Position numbers and translations under genes: made by a program. The notes under the pieces were generated by a model. The model searched no databases and was not told where the DNA came from. It was given only the letters and a program-made list of their open reading frames with translations. From assembly GCF_002925905.1 (NCBI RefSeq), contig NZ_PRDB01000013.1, positions 124,001 through 188,000 on the forward strand: 64,000 bases of DNA. The letters run 5' to 3'. Below are positions 44,747-53,606 of this stretch, piece by piece (position 1 is the stretch's first letter; each line of letters begins with the position of its first letter). This DNA comes from Klebsiella michiganensis. Lineage in GTDB: Bacteria > Pseudomonadota > Gammaproteobacteria > Enterobacterales > Enterobacteriaceae.

Positions 44747-45343
44747 TCAGTATGTAACTGTTGTGCTTCTTATACATGCAATGACTTCTATATCTGAAAA
44801 AGCACACTCAAAACTATTTTCTGCAGTAGAGATTTTAATCATGCCTTTTGGCAGTCTCGTAATCAGTCTAACGGAATAGGTCCCATCGATATTGATCAAC
44901 CAATGCCCATCTAATACTTCCGTGAATTTTTGATCACAGATGTATGTGGTACGGCCATCACGAACAACAATCGGGGATGAAAGATTGGTAGGAAGAAATG
45001 ATGCGTCAAAAACGCAAGAACCATCTTCAACCATTTTGCCAGCAGTGAAGGAAAACTGCGCCAGTTCTTCAGTAGTCGCTGTTTTCGAGCTTTGCTTAAG
45101 ACCCTGCCCAGTGGTTAACCAATTGAGAGATACACCAGTTTCGAGGGCGCACTGGATTATCCAGTCAGCAGGGAACGTGTCCCGCATGTACCTGTTAGCC
45201 AAAGTGCTCTTTGAGACATCTAGGTGATCGGCTAATGCCTGCCGAGTTGTAAAACCATACGCCTCTACCAATCGTTCAATCGCAGCTTTTCCTCCCTGAT
45301 TGGGATTTATTTTGATCTCATTTGGGTACTTTGATGTTGACAT
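44747..45343 (-). CDS. cI: 186-type CI repressor
   Basis: The 198-residue protein has an N-terminal helix-turn-helix (residues ~30-55, TTRQALADHLDVSKSTLANRY) and a C-terminal oligomerisation domain (LSSPIVVRDGRTTYICDQ ... GHWLINIDGTYSVRLI), like 186 CI (192 residues). It holds the prophage silent by binding operators in the intergenic region at 45344-45438. It has no LexA-type autocleavage pair that I can see, so SOS induction would need an antirepressor as with 186 Tum. Confidence 0.92.
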   Translation of the reverse strand: MSTSKYPNEIKINPNQGGKAAIERLVEAYGFTTRQALADHLDVSKSTLANRYMRDTFPADWIIQCALETGVSLNWLTTGQGLKQSSKTATTEELAQFSFTAGKMVEDGSCVFDASFLPTNLSSPIVVRDGRTTYICDQKFTEVLDGHWLINIDGTYSVRLITRLPKGMIKISTAENSFECAFSDIEVIACIRSTTVTY

Positions 45344-45438
45344 ATCTCTTATGCGATCCTAGTATCTGTTTTGTTCCCATTTGGGGACTTGTCACGATTA
45401 CAAACGGCTCACCACAAGCCAATAGGAGATGTTGCATC
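45344..45438. promoter_or_regulatory. Immunity switch region (pL/pR and CI/Apl operators)
   Basis: The 95-base gap between divergent cI and apl contains the inverted repeat GTTCCCATTTGGGGAC at 45373-45388, a likely CI operator. A degenerate copy, GTTCCATTTTGAGAC, lies at 45660-45674 between apl and cII. The promoters for the early rightward operon and for cI must lie here. Confidence 0.65.
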
Positions 45439-45660
45439 ATGACCCCTAATATTTCAATCACTCTAAACACACCGCATGTCACAATTGAACGCTATAGCGA
45501 GCTAACTGGGCTGCCTGTTGACACCATAAACGACATGCTTGCAGATGGTCGGTTGCCTCGTCATCGCCTTCGTAAAGATAAGAAGCGTGAAAAGGTAATG
45601 ATTAACATCGTCGCTTTAACCGTTGATGCACTCTCAGATTGCAATGTGACTATCAACTAG
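45439..45660 (+). CDS. Excisionase/repressor Apl (Cox-like)
   Basis: The 73-residue protein, start ATG at 45439 after GGAG, has an MerR/Xis-type winged helix (HVTIERYSELTGLPVDTIND ... GRLPRHRLRKDKKREKV). It corresponds to 186 Apl or P2 Cox: it directs excision with Int and represses the lysogenic promoter. It is the first gene of the lytic operon. A longer frame from 45322 would cover the operator region and is rejected. Confidence 0.9.
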   Translation: MTPNISITLNTPHVTIERYSELTGLPVDTINDMLADGRLPRHRLRKDKKREKVMINIVALTVDALSDCNVTIN

Positions 45661-45692
45661 TTCCATTTTGAGACTTCATGGAGCAACTGACT

Positions 45693-46202
45693 ATGTTTGA
45701 CTATCGCATATCAAAACATCCTTATTTCAATGAAGCTTGCCGGGCTTTCGCTATACGCCACAACATGGCGAAGTTGGCAGAACGTGCAGGTATGAACGTT
45801 CAAACCCTGCGTAATAAGCTTAACCCTGAGCAGCCGCATCAGCTCACAGCACCTGATATTTGGCTGCTGACCGATCTCACCGAAGACTCAACGCTGGTTG
45901 ACGGGTTCTTGGCTCAGATTCACTGCCTGCCATGTGTGCCAACCAATGAAGTCGCACGGGAGAAAATGCCGCAGTACGTCCTGAAAGCCACCGCCGAGAT
46001 CGGTCGTGTCGCTGCAAGTGCGGTTTCTGGTGTTCAGCTAAATGCGACCACCCGCCGCCAGGTCGTTGAAAGCGTCAATTCTGTTACTCGTCTAATGGCA
46101 CTTACCGCTATTTCTCTGCAGGCTCGTTTACAGGCTAATCCAGCAATGGCCAGTGTCGTCGATACCGTGACGGGCCTTGGTTCTTCGTTTGGGCTGAGCT
46201 GA
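45693..46202 (+). CDS. cII: 186-type CII transcription activator
   Basis: The 169-residue protein starts MFDYRISKHPYFNEACRAFA and matches 186 CII, which is also 169 residues, over its whole length as recalled. It has a helix-turn-helix in residues ~22-45 (NMAKLAERAGMNVQTLRNKL). It activates cI transcription when the phage decides for lysogeny. The ATG five codons upstream is less likely. Confidence 0.93.
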   Translation: MFDYRISKHPYFNEACRAFAIRHNMAKLAERAGMNVQTLRNKLNPEQPHQLTAPDIWLLTDLTEDSTLVDGFLAQIHCLPCVPTNEVAREKMPQYVLKATAEIGRVAASAVSGVQLNATTRRQVVESVNSVTRLMALTAISLQARLQANPAMASVVDTVTGLGSSFGLS

Positions 46203-46209
46203 GGTGTTT

Positions 46210-46410
46210 ATGCTGAACAATGAACCCTCATTTGCGTCTCTTCTCGTTAAGCAAAGCCCGGCAATGCACTGCGGCCATGGCTGGATCATGGGGAAAGATG
46301 GTAAGCGCTGGCATCCGTGCCGCTCGCAGGATGCACTTCTAGCCGAACTGTCCACTATCCAACAGGGGAAACCATGGCTATTGAAGGTCCTGCAGCGACT
46401 GTTCCACTGA
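46210..46410 (+). CDS. fil: Filamentation protein Fil (DUF2724)
   Basis: The 66-residue protein MLNNEPSFASLLVKQSPAMH... matches 186 Fil. In 186, Fil expression causes host filamentation and delays cell division after infection. It starts eight bases after cII, and its 3' end overlaps the next gene by 37 bases. Confidence 0.88.
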   Translation: MLNNEPSFASLLVKQSPAMHCGHGWIMGKDGKRWHPCRSQDALLAELSTIQQGKPWLLKVLQRLFH

Positions 46411-46715
46411 GTACCGGTCAGCGCCTGAATGGGCTGAACCACATCGCGGAGCTGAGAGCAAAAGTGTTTGGTCTGAATATTGAGCAGGAGCTGGAACGGT
46501 TTATTAATGAGATGCGCGAGCCACGCGACATTAACCACAAACAGAACGAGAGGGCACTGGCCGCTATATTCTTCATGGCAAAAATTCCGGCAGAACGTCA
46601 CAGCGTCAACATTAATGAGCTGACCACTGACGAAACGCGGGAACTGATAAAAGCAATGAATCATTTTCGTGCAGTGGTGAGCTTATTTCCCAAACGGCTA
46701 ACCATGCCGAATTAA
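46374..46715 (+). CDS. P2/186 early protein (DUF5347 type)
   Basis: The 113-residue protein starts MAIEGPAATVPLSTGQRLNG and is a conserved early-operon protein of 186-like phages, helical with a KQNERALAAIFFMAKI core. Start at 46374 follows AGGGGAA. Role unknown. Confidence 0.8.
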   Translation: MAIEGPAATVPLSTGQRLNGLNHIAELRAKVFGLNIEQELERFINEMREPRDINHKQNERALAAIFFMAKIPAERHSVNINELTTDETRELIKAMNHFRAVVSLFPKRLTMPN

Positions 46716-46782
46716 CCCCAAACAGAAATTAATGGCGTAAACCCGCCGGGCATTCTTTTGCCCAAATTCATGAGAAATGATT

Positions 46783-47019
46783 ATGCGAAATAGTGAAACA
46801 CGTATCACCAAAACCGGACCGGATGATGCCGGTTTATTCCAGCTGTTTAACGAGACTCGCCTGGATGAGCGTAAAAGCTGCGCCTTTGCCGTTTCCATAC
46901 GCATGGAGGCACTGGCGATCCACATCCTCAAAGAGGGAATGAACGGAGTGGAGGCGGCAGAATTGCTGCGTCGTGAAGTCGCCCGTTTTGAAGCTGAATC
47001 ACGCGGGGACTGGCACTGA
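46783..47019 (+). CDS. P2-like early protein (DUF2732)
   Basis: The 78-residue protein MRNSETRITKTGPDDAGLFQ... fits the DUF2732 family of P2-like phages (ESRLDERKS-type helix, EALAIHILKEGMNGVEAAEL). An ATG two codons upstream is possible. Its TGA overlaps the next start (TGATG). Confidence 0.82.
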   Translation: MRNSETRITKTGPDDAGLFQLFNETRLDERKSCAFAVSIRMEALAIHILKEGMNGVEAAELLRREVARFEAESRGDWH

Positions 47020-47246
47020 TGGCGGACTCCATGGATCTGGTACAGCAGCGCGTCGAAGAGAACCTTCAACGCCATATTCAGAACGCCCGCGTCAGAAAGC
47101 CAGGCATTGCCCGCGTTCTTTGCATCGACTGCGACGCGCCAATTCCAATAGCACGCAGACAAGCCATTCCGGGCGTGCAGTGTTGCGTGACGTGTCAGGA
47201 AATCGCAGAACTGAAAGGGAAGCACTACACCCGAGGGGCGCTGTGA
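47019..47246 (+). CDS. TraR/DksA-type zinc finger protein
   Basis: The 75-residue protein has a C4 zinc finger, [20 protein letters not shown] followed by [10 protein letters not shown], as in TraR/DksA. The short helical N-terminus could enter the RNA polymerase secondary channel, as TraR does. It is a standard gene upstream of gene A in P2-like phages. Confidence 0.92.
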   Translation: MADSMDLVQQRVEENLQRHIQNARVRKPGIARVLCIDCDAPIPIARRQAIPGVQCCVTCQEIAELKGKHYTRGAL

Positions 47247-47262
47247 GCTTCGGAGCCTGTCA

Positions 47263-49647
47263 GTGATGCCTGAATTAACAAAAGATAAAGGCGGCCCGAC
47301 TGAGGCCGCCGGGGTTTTCCCATGGAATGCCCCAAAAAAAGTAGTAAACCCCTATCTGGACCCGGCGGAAGTTGCGCCGGTGTCTGCGCTTTCATACCTG
47401 ATCACTCTCTACGCTGCGGATAACGAGCAGGAACAGCTGCGCAGTGAGGTGCTGAGTGATGAGGTCTGGGAGCGCTATTTCTTCAATGAATCCCGTGACC
47501 CTGTTCAGCGTGAAATGGAACAGGACCAGCTCATCAGTCGCGTCAAAATGGCCCGTGAGCAGCAGCGCTTCAATCCCGATTTAGTCATTCTTGCTAACGT
47601 CAGCGCCGAACCTGCCCACGTCAGCAAGCCACTGCTGGAAAGGATTAAATTCTTCCAGGGGTTGGGGAGGCCGAAAGCATATTCCCGTTATCTGCGCGAA
47701 ACCATCCGACCGTGTCTTGAACGGCTGGAGCGCGTGCGTGAAAGTCAGGTGGCTGCCTCGTTCAGGTTTATGGCAAGCCACGAAGGGCTGGAGGGGCTGC
47801 TGGTACTGCCGGAAATGAATCAGGAGCAGGTCAAACGGTTGTCCACGCTGGTTGCGGCGCACATGAGTATGTGTCTCGATGCCGCCTGCAGCGATCTGTT
47901 AGTGACTGATGACGTCAAGCCTGAACAAATTCGCCAGTCATGGGAAAAAGTAGCGGCAGAGTCTATGCGCCTTGATGTGATTCCACCTGCCTTTGAACAG
48001 TTGCGCCGTAAGAAACGCCGTCGTAAGCCGGTGCCCTATGACCTTATTCCGGGTTCGCTGGCGCGTATGCTATGTGCAGACTGGTGGTATCGCAAGCTGT
48101 GGCAGATGCGCTGTGAGTGGCGGGAAGAACAGCTGCGCGCCGTTTGCCTGGTCAACAGGAAAGCGTCCCCATACGTCAGTTATGAAGCCGTGATCCACAA
48201 ACGCGAGCAGCGCCGTAAATCGCTGGAGTTTTTCCAGTCGCACGAGCTGGTCAATGCCGACGGCGACACGCTGGATATGGAGGACGTGGTGAACGCCAGC
48301 AGCAGCAACCCGGCGCATCGTCGTAATGAAATGATGGCCTGTGTGAAAGGACTGGAGCTGATCGCAGAAATGCGCGGCGACTGCGCCGTATTTTATACCA
48401 TCACCTGCCCGTCACGCTTCCACGCCACACTGAACAACGGCAGGCCCAATCCGAAGTGGACCAGCGAAACGGTCCGGCAGAGCAGTGACTACCTGGTTGA
48501 TACCTTTGCCGCATTCCGCAAAGCCATGCACAAAGCCGGGCTGCGCTGGTACGGCGTCCGCGTTGCTGAACCTCACCATGACGGCACTGTGCACTGGCAT
48601 CTGCTGTGCTTCATGCGCAAAAAAGACCGTCGCACGCTAACTGCTCTGCTGCGTAAATTTGCCATTCGCGAGGACCGTGACGAGCTGGGCAACAATACTG
48701 GCCCGCGCTTCAAGTCTGAACTCATCAACCCTCGTAAAGGTACCCCGACCAGCTACATCGCCAAATACATCAGCAAGAACATCGACGGGCGTGGACTGGC
48801 AAAAGAGATCAGCAAAGAAACCGGCAAATCACTTCGCGACAGCGCCGAGCACGTCAGTGCCTGGGCATCCCTGCACCGGGTTCAACAGTTCCGTTTCTTC
48901 GGTATTCCCGGGCGTCAGGCATACCGCGAACTGCGTTTGCTAGCCGGGCAGGCCGCGAGAGCGCAGTGTGATAAAAAAGTCGGTGCGCCTGTGCTGGAAA
49001 ATGCGCGGCTGGATGCCGTGCTGGCTGCTGCCGACGCGGGCTGCTTTGCCACTTACATCATGAAACAGGGCGGCGTAATGGTTCCCCGCAAACATCACCT
49101 TATCAGAACCGCATATGAGTTTAACGATGAGCCTGGCACCTACGGCGATCACGGCATCCGTATCTATGGCATCTGGTCCCCGATTGTTGAGGGCCGGATC
49201 TGCACGCACGGAATGAAGTGGAAAATGGTTCGTAAGGCCGTTGACGTTCAGGAGGCGACAGCCGACCAGGGCGCTCGCGCCCCTTGGACTCGTGGCAATA
49301 ACTGTCCCCCTGTTGAAAAAATGTACCAGGCAGGGGGCGAATTACCGGGCAGCGAAGAACCTGCAGCGCTACCGGACTTCGAAAACATGAGTAAAAAAGA
49401 GCTGCGTGAGCTGACAGCAAGGCTGCGGCTGGTCAAACCGAAGCGCCGTAAAGGCTACAAACAGGAAATTACGGAACACCAACAACTGCAGCTTGATGCG
49501 GAGCTGCGGTCTAGAGGATTTGACGCGAGTGAAACGGAGGTGGATCTGCTTCTGCGTGGCGGAAGTCTGCCATCTGGGGCCGGGCTGCGCCTGTTCTACC
49601 GGAACCAGCGTCTACAGGAGGATGACAAATGGCGTCAGTGGTACTGA
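47263..49647 (+). CDS. A: Replication endonuclease gpA (rolling circle, HUH)
   Basis: The 794-residue protein is the P2 A family. It has the HUH metal motif H444WH in [15 protein letters not shown] and the two catalytic tyrosines, Tyr498 and Tyr502, in [14 protein letters not shown]. It nicks one strand at the origin, which in P2 lies inside this gene, and starts modified rolling-circle replication together with host Rep. Full length. The next transcription unit starts at a LexA box about 80 bp downstream. Confidence 0.95.
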   Translation: MMPELTKDKGGPTEAAGVFPWNAPKKVVNPYLDPAEVAPVSALSYLITLYAADNEQEQLRSEVLSDEVWERYFFNESRDPVQREMEQDQLISRVKMAREQQRFNPDLVILANVSAEPAHVSKPLLERIKFFQGLGRPKAYSRYLRETIRPCLERLERVRESQVAASFRFMASHEGLEGLLVLPEMNQEQVKRLSTLVAAHMSMCLDAACSDLLVTDDVKPEQIRQSWEKVAAESMRLDVIPPAFEQLRRKKRRRKPVPYDLIPGSLARMLCADWWYRKLWQMRCEWREEQLRAVCLVNRKASPYVSYEAVIHKREQRRKSLEFFQSHELVNADGDTLDMEDVVNASSSNPAHRRNEMMACVKGLELIAEMRGDCAVFYTITCPSRFHATLNNGRPNPKWTSETVRQSSDYLVDTFAAFRKAMHKAGLRWYGVRVAEPHHDGTVHWHLLCFMRKKDRRTLTALLRKFAIREDRDELGNNTGPRFKSELINPRKGTPTSYIAKYISKNIDGRGLAKEISKETGKSLRDSAEHVSAWASLHRVQQFRFFGIPGRQAYRELRLLAGQAARAQCDKKVGAPVLENARLDAVLAAADAGCFATYIMKQGGVMVPRKHHLIRTAYEFNDEPGTYGDHGIRIYGIWSPIVEGRICTHGMKWKMVRKAVDVQEATADQGARAPWTRGNNCPPVEKMYQAGGELPGSEEPAALPDFENMSKKELRELTARLRLVKPKRRKGYKQEITEHQQLQLDAELRSRGFDASETEVDLLLRGGSLPSGAGLRLFYRNQRLQEDDKWRQWY

Positions 49648-49726
49648 AAAATGCAGGAATGAGGTTATAGATTAATCAAAGGGTTAGCTGAGTAAAAAAG
49701 TATTTCAGCTTTAAAATTATATGATG

Positions 49727-49746
49727 TACTGTATATATAAACAGTG
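49727..49746. promoter_or_regulatory. LexA box interrupted by the group II intron
   Basis: TACTGTATATATAAACAGTG carries a perfect CTG-N10-CAG (49729-49744). The intron begins at 49746. Joining 49745 to 51655 restores ...AAACAGTAATATT, that is the consensus final A of the LexA box. The box probably overlaps the -10 (TATATAA) of the promoter for the gene at 51672. Confidence 0.85.
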
Positions 49747-51654
49747 TGCGCCGGGAGACCGGTAAAGATCAAGGGGTGAAAGTCCCCGACCATTGAAGGA
49801 CCAGCAATCCACAGGGTCCCTGAGTCATGCGTTGTATACCGTGAGGTATGGGGCGAAGCGTTGACAGGGGTGTTGACAGGCCAGCCATTGAGCCACGAAA
49901 TGTATATTAAATTCCCGGGTGCCGACGTTGTACTGTTTACGGAAGGCAACATCATAGGGTGCGTTACTGCGAGTGCCATATGGACCCGGCGGGGTCTGAG
50001 ACCCTGGCATGTCAATACGATCTTTACGCGGGAACCGGGAGATCTCCCCTCTGACCATCTGCCAGTGCCGGAGATGGCCCGCACCGGGAAGGCGAGGAGC
50101 CGAAGCCGGTGATGTACGGAGAGGAGAAGTCGGACTTGCTCATAGTAGCTGCGAAGCTGGCGAACAATCCGCAAGGAGCGGAGTCAGTGGAGCGAAGGAG
50201 CGGGGCCAAGGGAAACGCGGAACAGCCACACATGCGCCGGACGCAGAGCCGGGAAAGTATGTCACAGAGGCTGTCACGCGTGCGGGAAGCTGCGAAGCAG
50301 CGGAAGAAAGAACGGTTTACCGCATTGTTCCACCTCCTGACAGCAGAGGCACTGGAGAACGCATTCCTCTCCCTGAGCAGGAAAGCGGCTGCCGGAGTTG
50401 ATGGTGTCAGGTGGAAGGACTACGCCGAAAACCTGAAGGTCAACATAGCAGATCTGCACCGGAGGCTTCATCAGGGCAGTTACAGGGCTCAGCCCGGCAG
50501 GCGGCACTACATCCCGAAAGCGGATGGAAAACAGCGCCCGCTCGGCATCGCCTCACTGGAGGACAAAATCGTCCAGTATGCGCTGGTTAAGATCCTGAAT
50601 GCAGTCTACGAAAATGACTTTATGGGGTTTTCATACGGGTTCAGACCCGGGCGAAGCCAGCACAATGCGCTGGACGCACTGGCCACAGGGCTGGTTCGGA
50701 CCAATGTAAACTGGGTACTGGATGCCGATATCAGTCAGTTCTTCGACAAGGTAAGCCATGAATGGCTAATCAGGTTCATAGAACACAGAATCGGCGACCA
50801 GAGGGTAATCAGGCTCATACGAAAGTGGCTCACAGCCGGGACCTCAGAGGAAGGAGAATGGCGGGCATCGGAGGAAGGCACCCCACAGGGTGCGGTTATC
50901 TCGCCGCTGCTGGCAAACATCTACCTCCACTATGTCTTCGATCTGTGGGCGCATCAGTGGCGACGCCGCCATGCCACAGGCAATGTGGTCATGGTCAGAT
51001 ACGCAGATGACATAGTCATCGGGTTCGACAAGCGAATCGACGCTCAATGCTTTCGTATAGCCATGCAGCGCAGACTGAAGGAGTTCGGACTCACGGTACA
51101 TCCGAAGAAAACCCGACTGATGGAGTTCGGCCGCTTCGCAGCCGAAAACCGCGCCAGCAGGGGAAAAGGTAAACCAGAAACGTTCAACTTCCTCGGGTTC
51201 ACGCATATCAGTGGGAAAGATCGTAGTGGCAGGTTCATGCTGATACGAAAGACACGCCGGGACAGGATGACGGCGACACTGAAAGCGATCAAGGACGGAC
51301 TACGAAAGCGCTGGCATTACTCAATCCCCGAACAGGGAAAATGGCTCAGGAGAGTGGTTCAGGGATACCTGAACTACCACTCAGTCCCGGGCAACTATCC
51401 CATGATGCGGAAGTTCAGGATATACGTAACAGACCTCTGGCGACGGGCGCTGAGGCGCAGGAGCCAGCAGGATGATACGACATGGACGAAAGCAAACAGA
51501 CTGGCAGCCGTATGGCTGCCGAAGGTTCGGGTTCTGCATCCATGGCCTGTGGAGCGGTTCACCGCCAGACACCCAAGGCAGGAGCCCGGTGCGTGAATAG
51601 CGCACGCCGGGATCTGTGCGGGGGGTACCCGGTAACGGGTATCCCTACCGCGAC
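49746..51654 (+). mobile_element. Group II intron with reverse transcriptase/maturase
   Basis: The 5' end has GTGCGCCGGGAGACCGGT, the conserved GUGYG start. The 3' part has a domain V hairpin (about 51583-51615, AGCCCGGTGCGT ... GCGCACGCCGGGAT) and a domain VI hairpin (51617-51652) with the bulged branch-point A in CCCTACCGC, seven bases before the AC end at 51653-51654. The element is complete at 1909 bases. It is placed in the phage between gene A and a small gene. Confidence 0.9.
50109..51596 (+). CDS. ltrA: Group II intron reverse transcriptase/maturase
   Basis: The 495-residue protein has the RT domains 0-7 in order (RKAAAGVDGVRW, YIPKADGKQRPLGIASLEDK, YGFRPGRSQHNALDAL, LDADISQFFDKVSHEWL, TPQGAVISPLLANIYLHYVF, VRYADDIVIGF), a maturase X domain, and a short C-terminus ending HPRQEPGA. 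The YADD catalytic box is intact. I see no HNH endonuclease domain, so mobility may depend on replication forks. The stop lies inside domain V, which is unusual but known, as recalled, for some bacterial intron classes. Confidence 0.95.
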   Translation: MMYGEEKSDLLIVAAKLANNPQGAESVERRSGAKGNAEQPHMRRTQSRESMSQRLSRVREAAKQRKKERFTALFHLLTAEALENAFLSLSRKAAAGVDGVRWKDYAENLKVNIADLHRRLHQGSYRAQPGRRHYIPKADGKQRPLGIASLEDKIVQYALVKILNAVYENDFMGFSYGFRPGRSQHNALDALATGLVRTNVNWVLDADISQFFDKVSHEWLIRFIEHRIGDQRVIRLIRKWLTAGTSEEGEWRASEEGTPQGAVISPLLANIYLHYVFDLWAHQWRRRHATGNVVMVRYADDIVIGFDKRIDAQCFRIAMQRRLKEFGLTVHPKKTRLMEFGRFAAENRASRGKGKPETFNFLGFTHISGKDRSGRFMLIRKTRRDRMTATLKAIKDGLRKRWHYSIPEQGKWLRRVVQGYLNYHSVPGNYPMMRKFRIYVTDLWRRALRRRSQQDDTTWTKANRLAAVWLPKVRVLHPWPVERFTARHPRQEPGA

Positions 51655-51671
51655 AATATTGGGAGGGAGTT

Positions 51672-51857
51672 GTGAACGATTTGTTCATGGAATCACTTGC
51701 ACTGCAGCGGATAGAACTTATGGCCCGGCTGGTTGCCAGCTCAGATTGTAGCGATGACGATAAGGAGGTTGCGATTTCGTGGCTGTCGGAGCTGACAAGC
51801 GATCTGGTTACTAGGCTGAATGAATATGGGATAAGGCAGGATGAGAGTACGCATTAG
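51672..51857 (+). CDS. Small SOS-controlled phage protein downstream of the intron (61 aa)
   Basis: MNDLFMESLALQRIELMARL... begins with GTG after GGGAGGGAG and is an acidic helical protein. It is the gene whose LexA promoter is interrupted by the intron. In phage 186 the LexA-controlled antirepressor gene tum lies at this place, but this protein is shorter and similarity to Tum cannot be claimed. Expression needs transcription through, or splicing of, the intron. Confidence 0.65.
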   Translation: MNDLFMESLALQRIELMARLVASSDCSDDDKEVAISWLSELTSDLVTRLNEYGIRQDESTH

Positions 51858-52039
51858 TGATTCCGCACCATGGGAAACTCCCTCCCATATGGCACCCTGC
51901 GGTTTGAGAAATCAGCGCATGTCTATGTTGCATGGATTCGCATGATCCAAAAAGGATCGCATTGGGTCGGGGCCGCCAGAACTGGCGCGCTTTCCGGCCC
52001 GTCATGCATCTGCATGAAAACCACTACACAAAGCGGGCA

Positions 52040-52058
52040 GGCGTGGCGGGGATACGAG
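52040..52058. other. Cohesive end site (cos) of the P2-like phage
   Basis: GGCGTGGCGGGGATACGAG closely resembles the 19-base cohesive ends of P2 and 186 (GGCGAGGCGGGG..., GGCGTGGCGGGG... as recalled). The stretch 51860-52080 before it is free of genes and GC-rich, as expected for a terminase-binding region. The packaging genes P and M lie downstream. Confidence 0.7.
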
Positions 52059-52137
52059 CGCGCGCAACGGGTGTACGCCTAGACTTGTTGAAATATTTAT
52101 CATATAAATCTATTGTCAAATCTAGGGGAGTCAGAGG

Positions 52138-53571
52138 ATGATCCAGCCGAAAGTATTTATATCCTATAGTTGGTCTAGTAAAACTCATCAGCAACATATC
52201 AAGGATATGGCTGAACGATTAGCAGCGGATGGGGTTGAAACTGTCATAGATATCTATGATTTGAAAGAAGGGGATGATAAAAACCATTATATGGAACGTA
52301 TGGTTCAGGATGAAACCGTCACACATGTCTTAGTAATTTGTGATAAGAAATATTCTGAAAAAGCTGACCTTAGAAAGGATGGTGTCGGTGTAGAGTCTAT
52401 GATAATTTCTCAGGAAATATATTCATCCGTTTCACAATCCAAATTTATACCGCTGATTTTTGAGTATAAAGAAAGTGGTGCTCCTTATGTTCCTATATTT
52501 CTGAAGTCCAGAATTTATATTGATTTTTCTACGCCGGAGAAAGAAAATGATAATTGGGAACGATTAATTAGGCTGCTCTATGGAAAGCCAGAGTTTACAA
52601 AGCCACCATTGGGCAAGCCGCCTATCTATTTGGAACAAGATACATCGAAGCCAACATATGAAATTCATGCTAAATTTCAAACGTTAAAGTCGGCGGTATT
52701 AAACCAAAAGCAGAATGTAAAGGAGTGCAGAAGGCAGTTTCTTGAGATATGTCGAAGTTATTGTGTATCGTTACAGGTATTAACGAAACCAACTACGGAT
52801 GATTTTGCAGCAGAAGTATTGCAAATTCATAAGGAGCTTATCCCTGTGAGGGACGCCATTACTGATTGGATTATTCTTGAGGGGGATACTCAGAACGAGG
52901 ATTTCTCTAAAGCACTACTGCAGTTTATGGAAGTAATGCTAGCGATCAGAAGTCGGCCAAAAAATATTAACTCATGGAATGATTTATGGTTTCTTTCGCA
53001 TCAGATTTTTGCTTATGAAACATTCTTATATATATTGGCAGCATTAATAAAAATTGAAGCTTTTCAGCAGATATATATTTTACTACATACATCCTATCTT
53101 TTGCCTGATCATCTAGTTAGCCCTGGTACGGAGTTTGCTAACTATAGTGAATTTTTTGTAAACTCTGATTTCCTTCAAAGTAAATTGGCTCCTGAAAATT
53201 ACCGACTACATTCACCCGTTGCAGAGTTGGTTAAACTAAGTGCAACAAGAGAAGATGTGTCTTTTGATGATTTGAAACAGGCTGATCTCGTTGCTCTTAT
53301 GATATCCTTCATTAGTCCGGGAGTTTATTGGTATCCCCAATTATTACTATATTCTGCGCATTACGAAAAATATCCTCTTTTTACAAGGGCAATACAGCAT
53401 AGAGGATTTAAAAATATTGCGACTATCACTGGGGTTAATGATAGTGAACTTTTAGTTCAGAAGCTGACTGAAGGTGATGCTAAGCGAAATACTAGCAACT
53501 GGCACCACTTCAGCTTTAATAGAAATTTCCTTGAACAAATGAATGTTAACCGTTTAGACAGCATTGATTAG
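52138..53571 (+). CDS. SEFIR-domain protein in the P2 defence hotspot (477 aa)
   Basis: Residues ~3-150 form a SEFIR/TIR-like domain: KVFISYSWSSKTHQQHIKDM, a conserved D-x-YDLKEGDD segment, THVLVICDKKYSEKAD and SKFIPLIFEY. The remaining ~320 residues are helical and unrecognised. The gene is strongly AT-rich, has its own promoter-like AT-rich upstream region, a ribosome binding site (AGAGG) and a terminator, and lies between cos and Q. Bacterial SEFIR proteins are known abortive-infection factors, in at least one case by NAD+ depletion. A phage defence role here is inferred from domain and location. Confidence 0.88.
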   Translation: MIQPKVFISYSWSSKTHQQHIKDMAERLAADGVETVIDIYDLKEGDDKNHYMERMVQDETVTHVLVICDKKYSEKADLRKDGVGVESMIISQEIYSSVSQSKFIPLIFEYKESGAPYVPIFLKSRIYIDFSTPEKENDNWERLIRLLYGKPEFTKPPLGKPPIYLEQDTSKPTYEIHAKFQTLKSAVLNQKQNVKECRRQFLEICRSYCVSLQVLTKPTTDDFAAEVLQIHKELIPVRDAITDWIILEGDTQNEDFSKALLQFMEVMLAIRSRPKNINSWNDLWFLSHQIFAYETFLYILAALIKIEAFQQIYILLHTSYLLPDHLVSPGTEFANYSEFFVNSDFLQSKLAPENYRLHSPVAELVKLSATREDVSFDDLKQADLVALMISFISPGVYWYPQLLLYSAHYEKYPLFTRAIQHRGFKNIATITGVNDSELLVQKLTEGDAKRNTSNWHHFSFNRNFLEQMNVNRLDSID

Positions 53572-53580
53572 AAAAATAAA

Positions 53581-53600
53581 AGGCGCTTTTTAAAGCGCCT
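53581..53600. terminator. Bidirectional terminator between the SEFIR gene and Q
   Basis: AGGCGCTTT-TT-AAAGCGCCT followed by AGTTTTTT, with an A-rich side for the other strand. Confidence 0.85.
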
Positions 53601-53606
53601 AGTTTT

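Noticed and set aside
50109..51596. Reverse transcriptase considered as retron or diversity-generating element
   Set aside because: RT domain order, maturase X domain, GUGYG start and domain V/VI hairpins identify a group II intron; no template/variable repeat pair or msr/msd seen.
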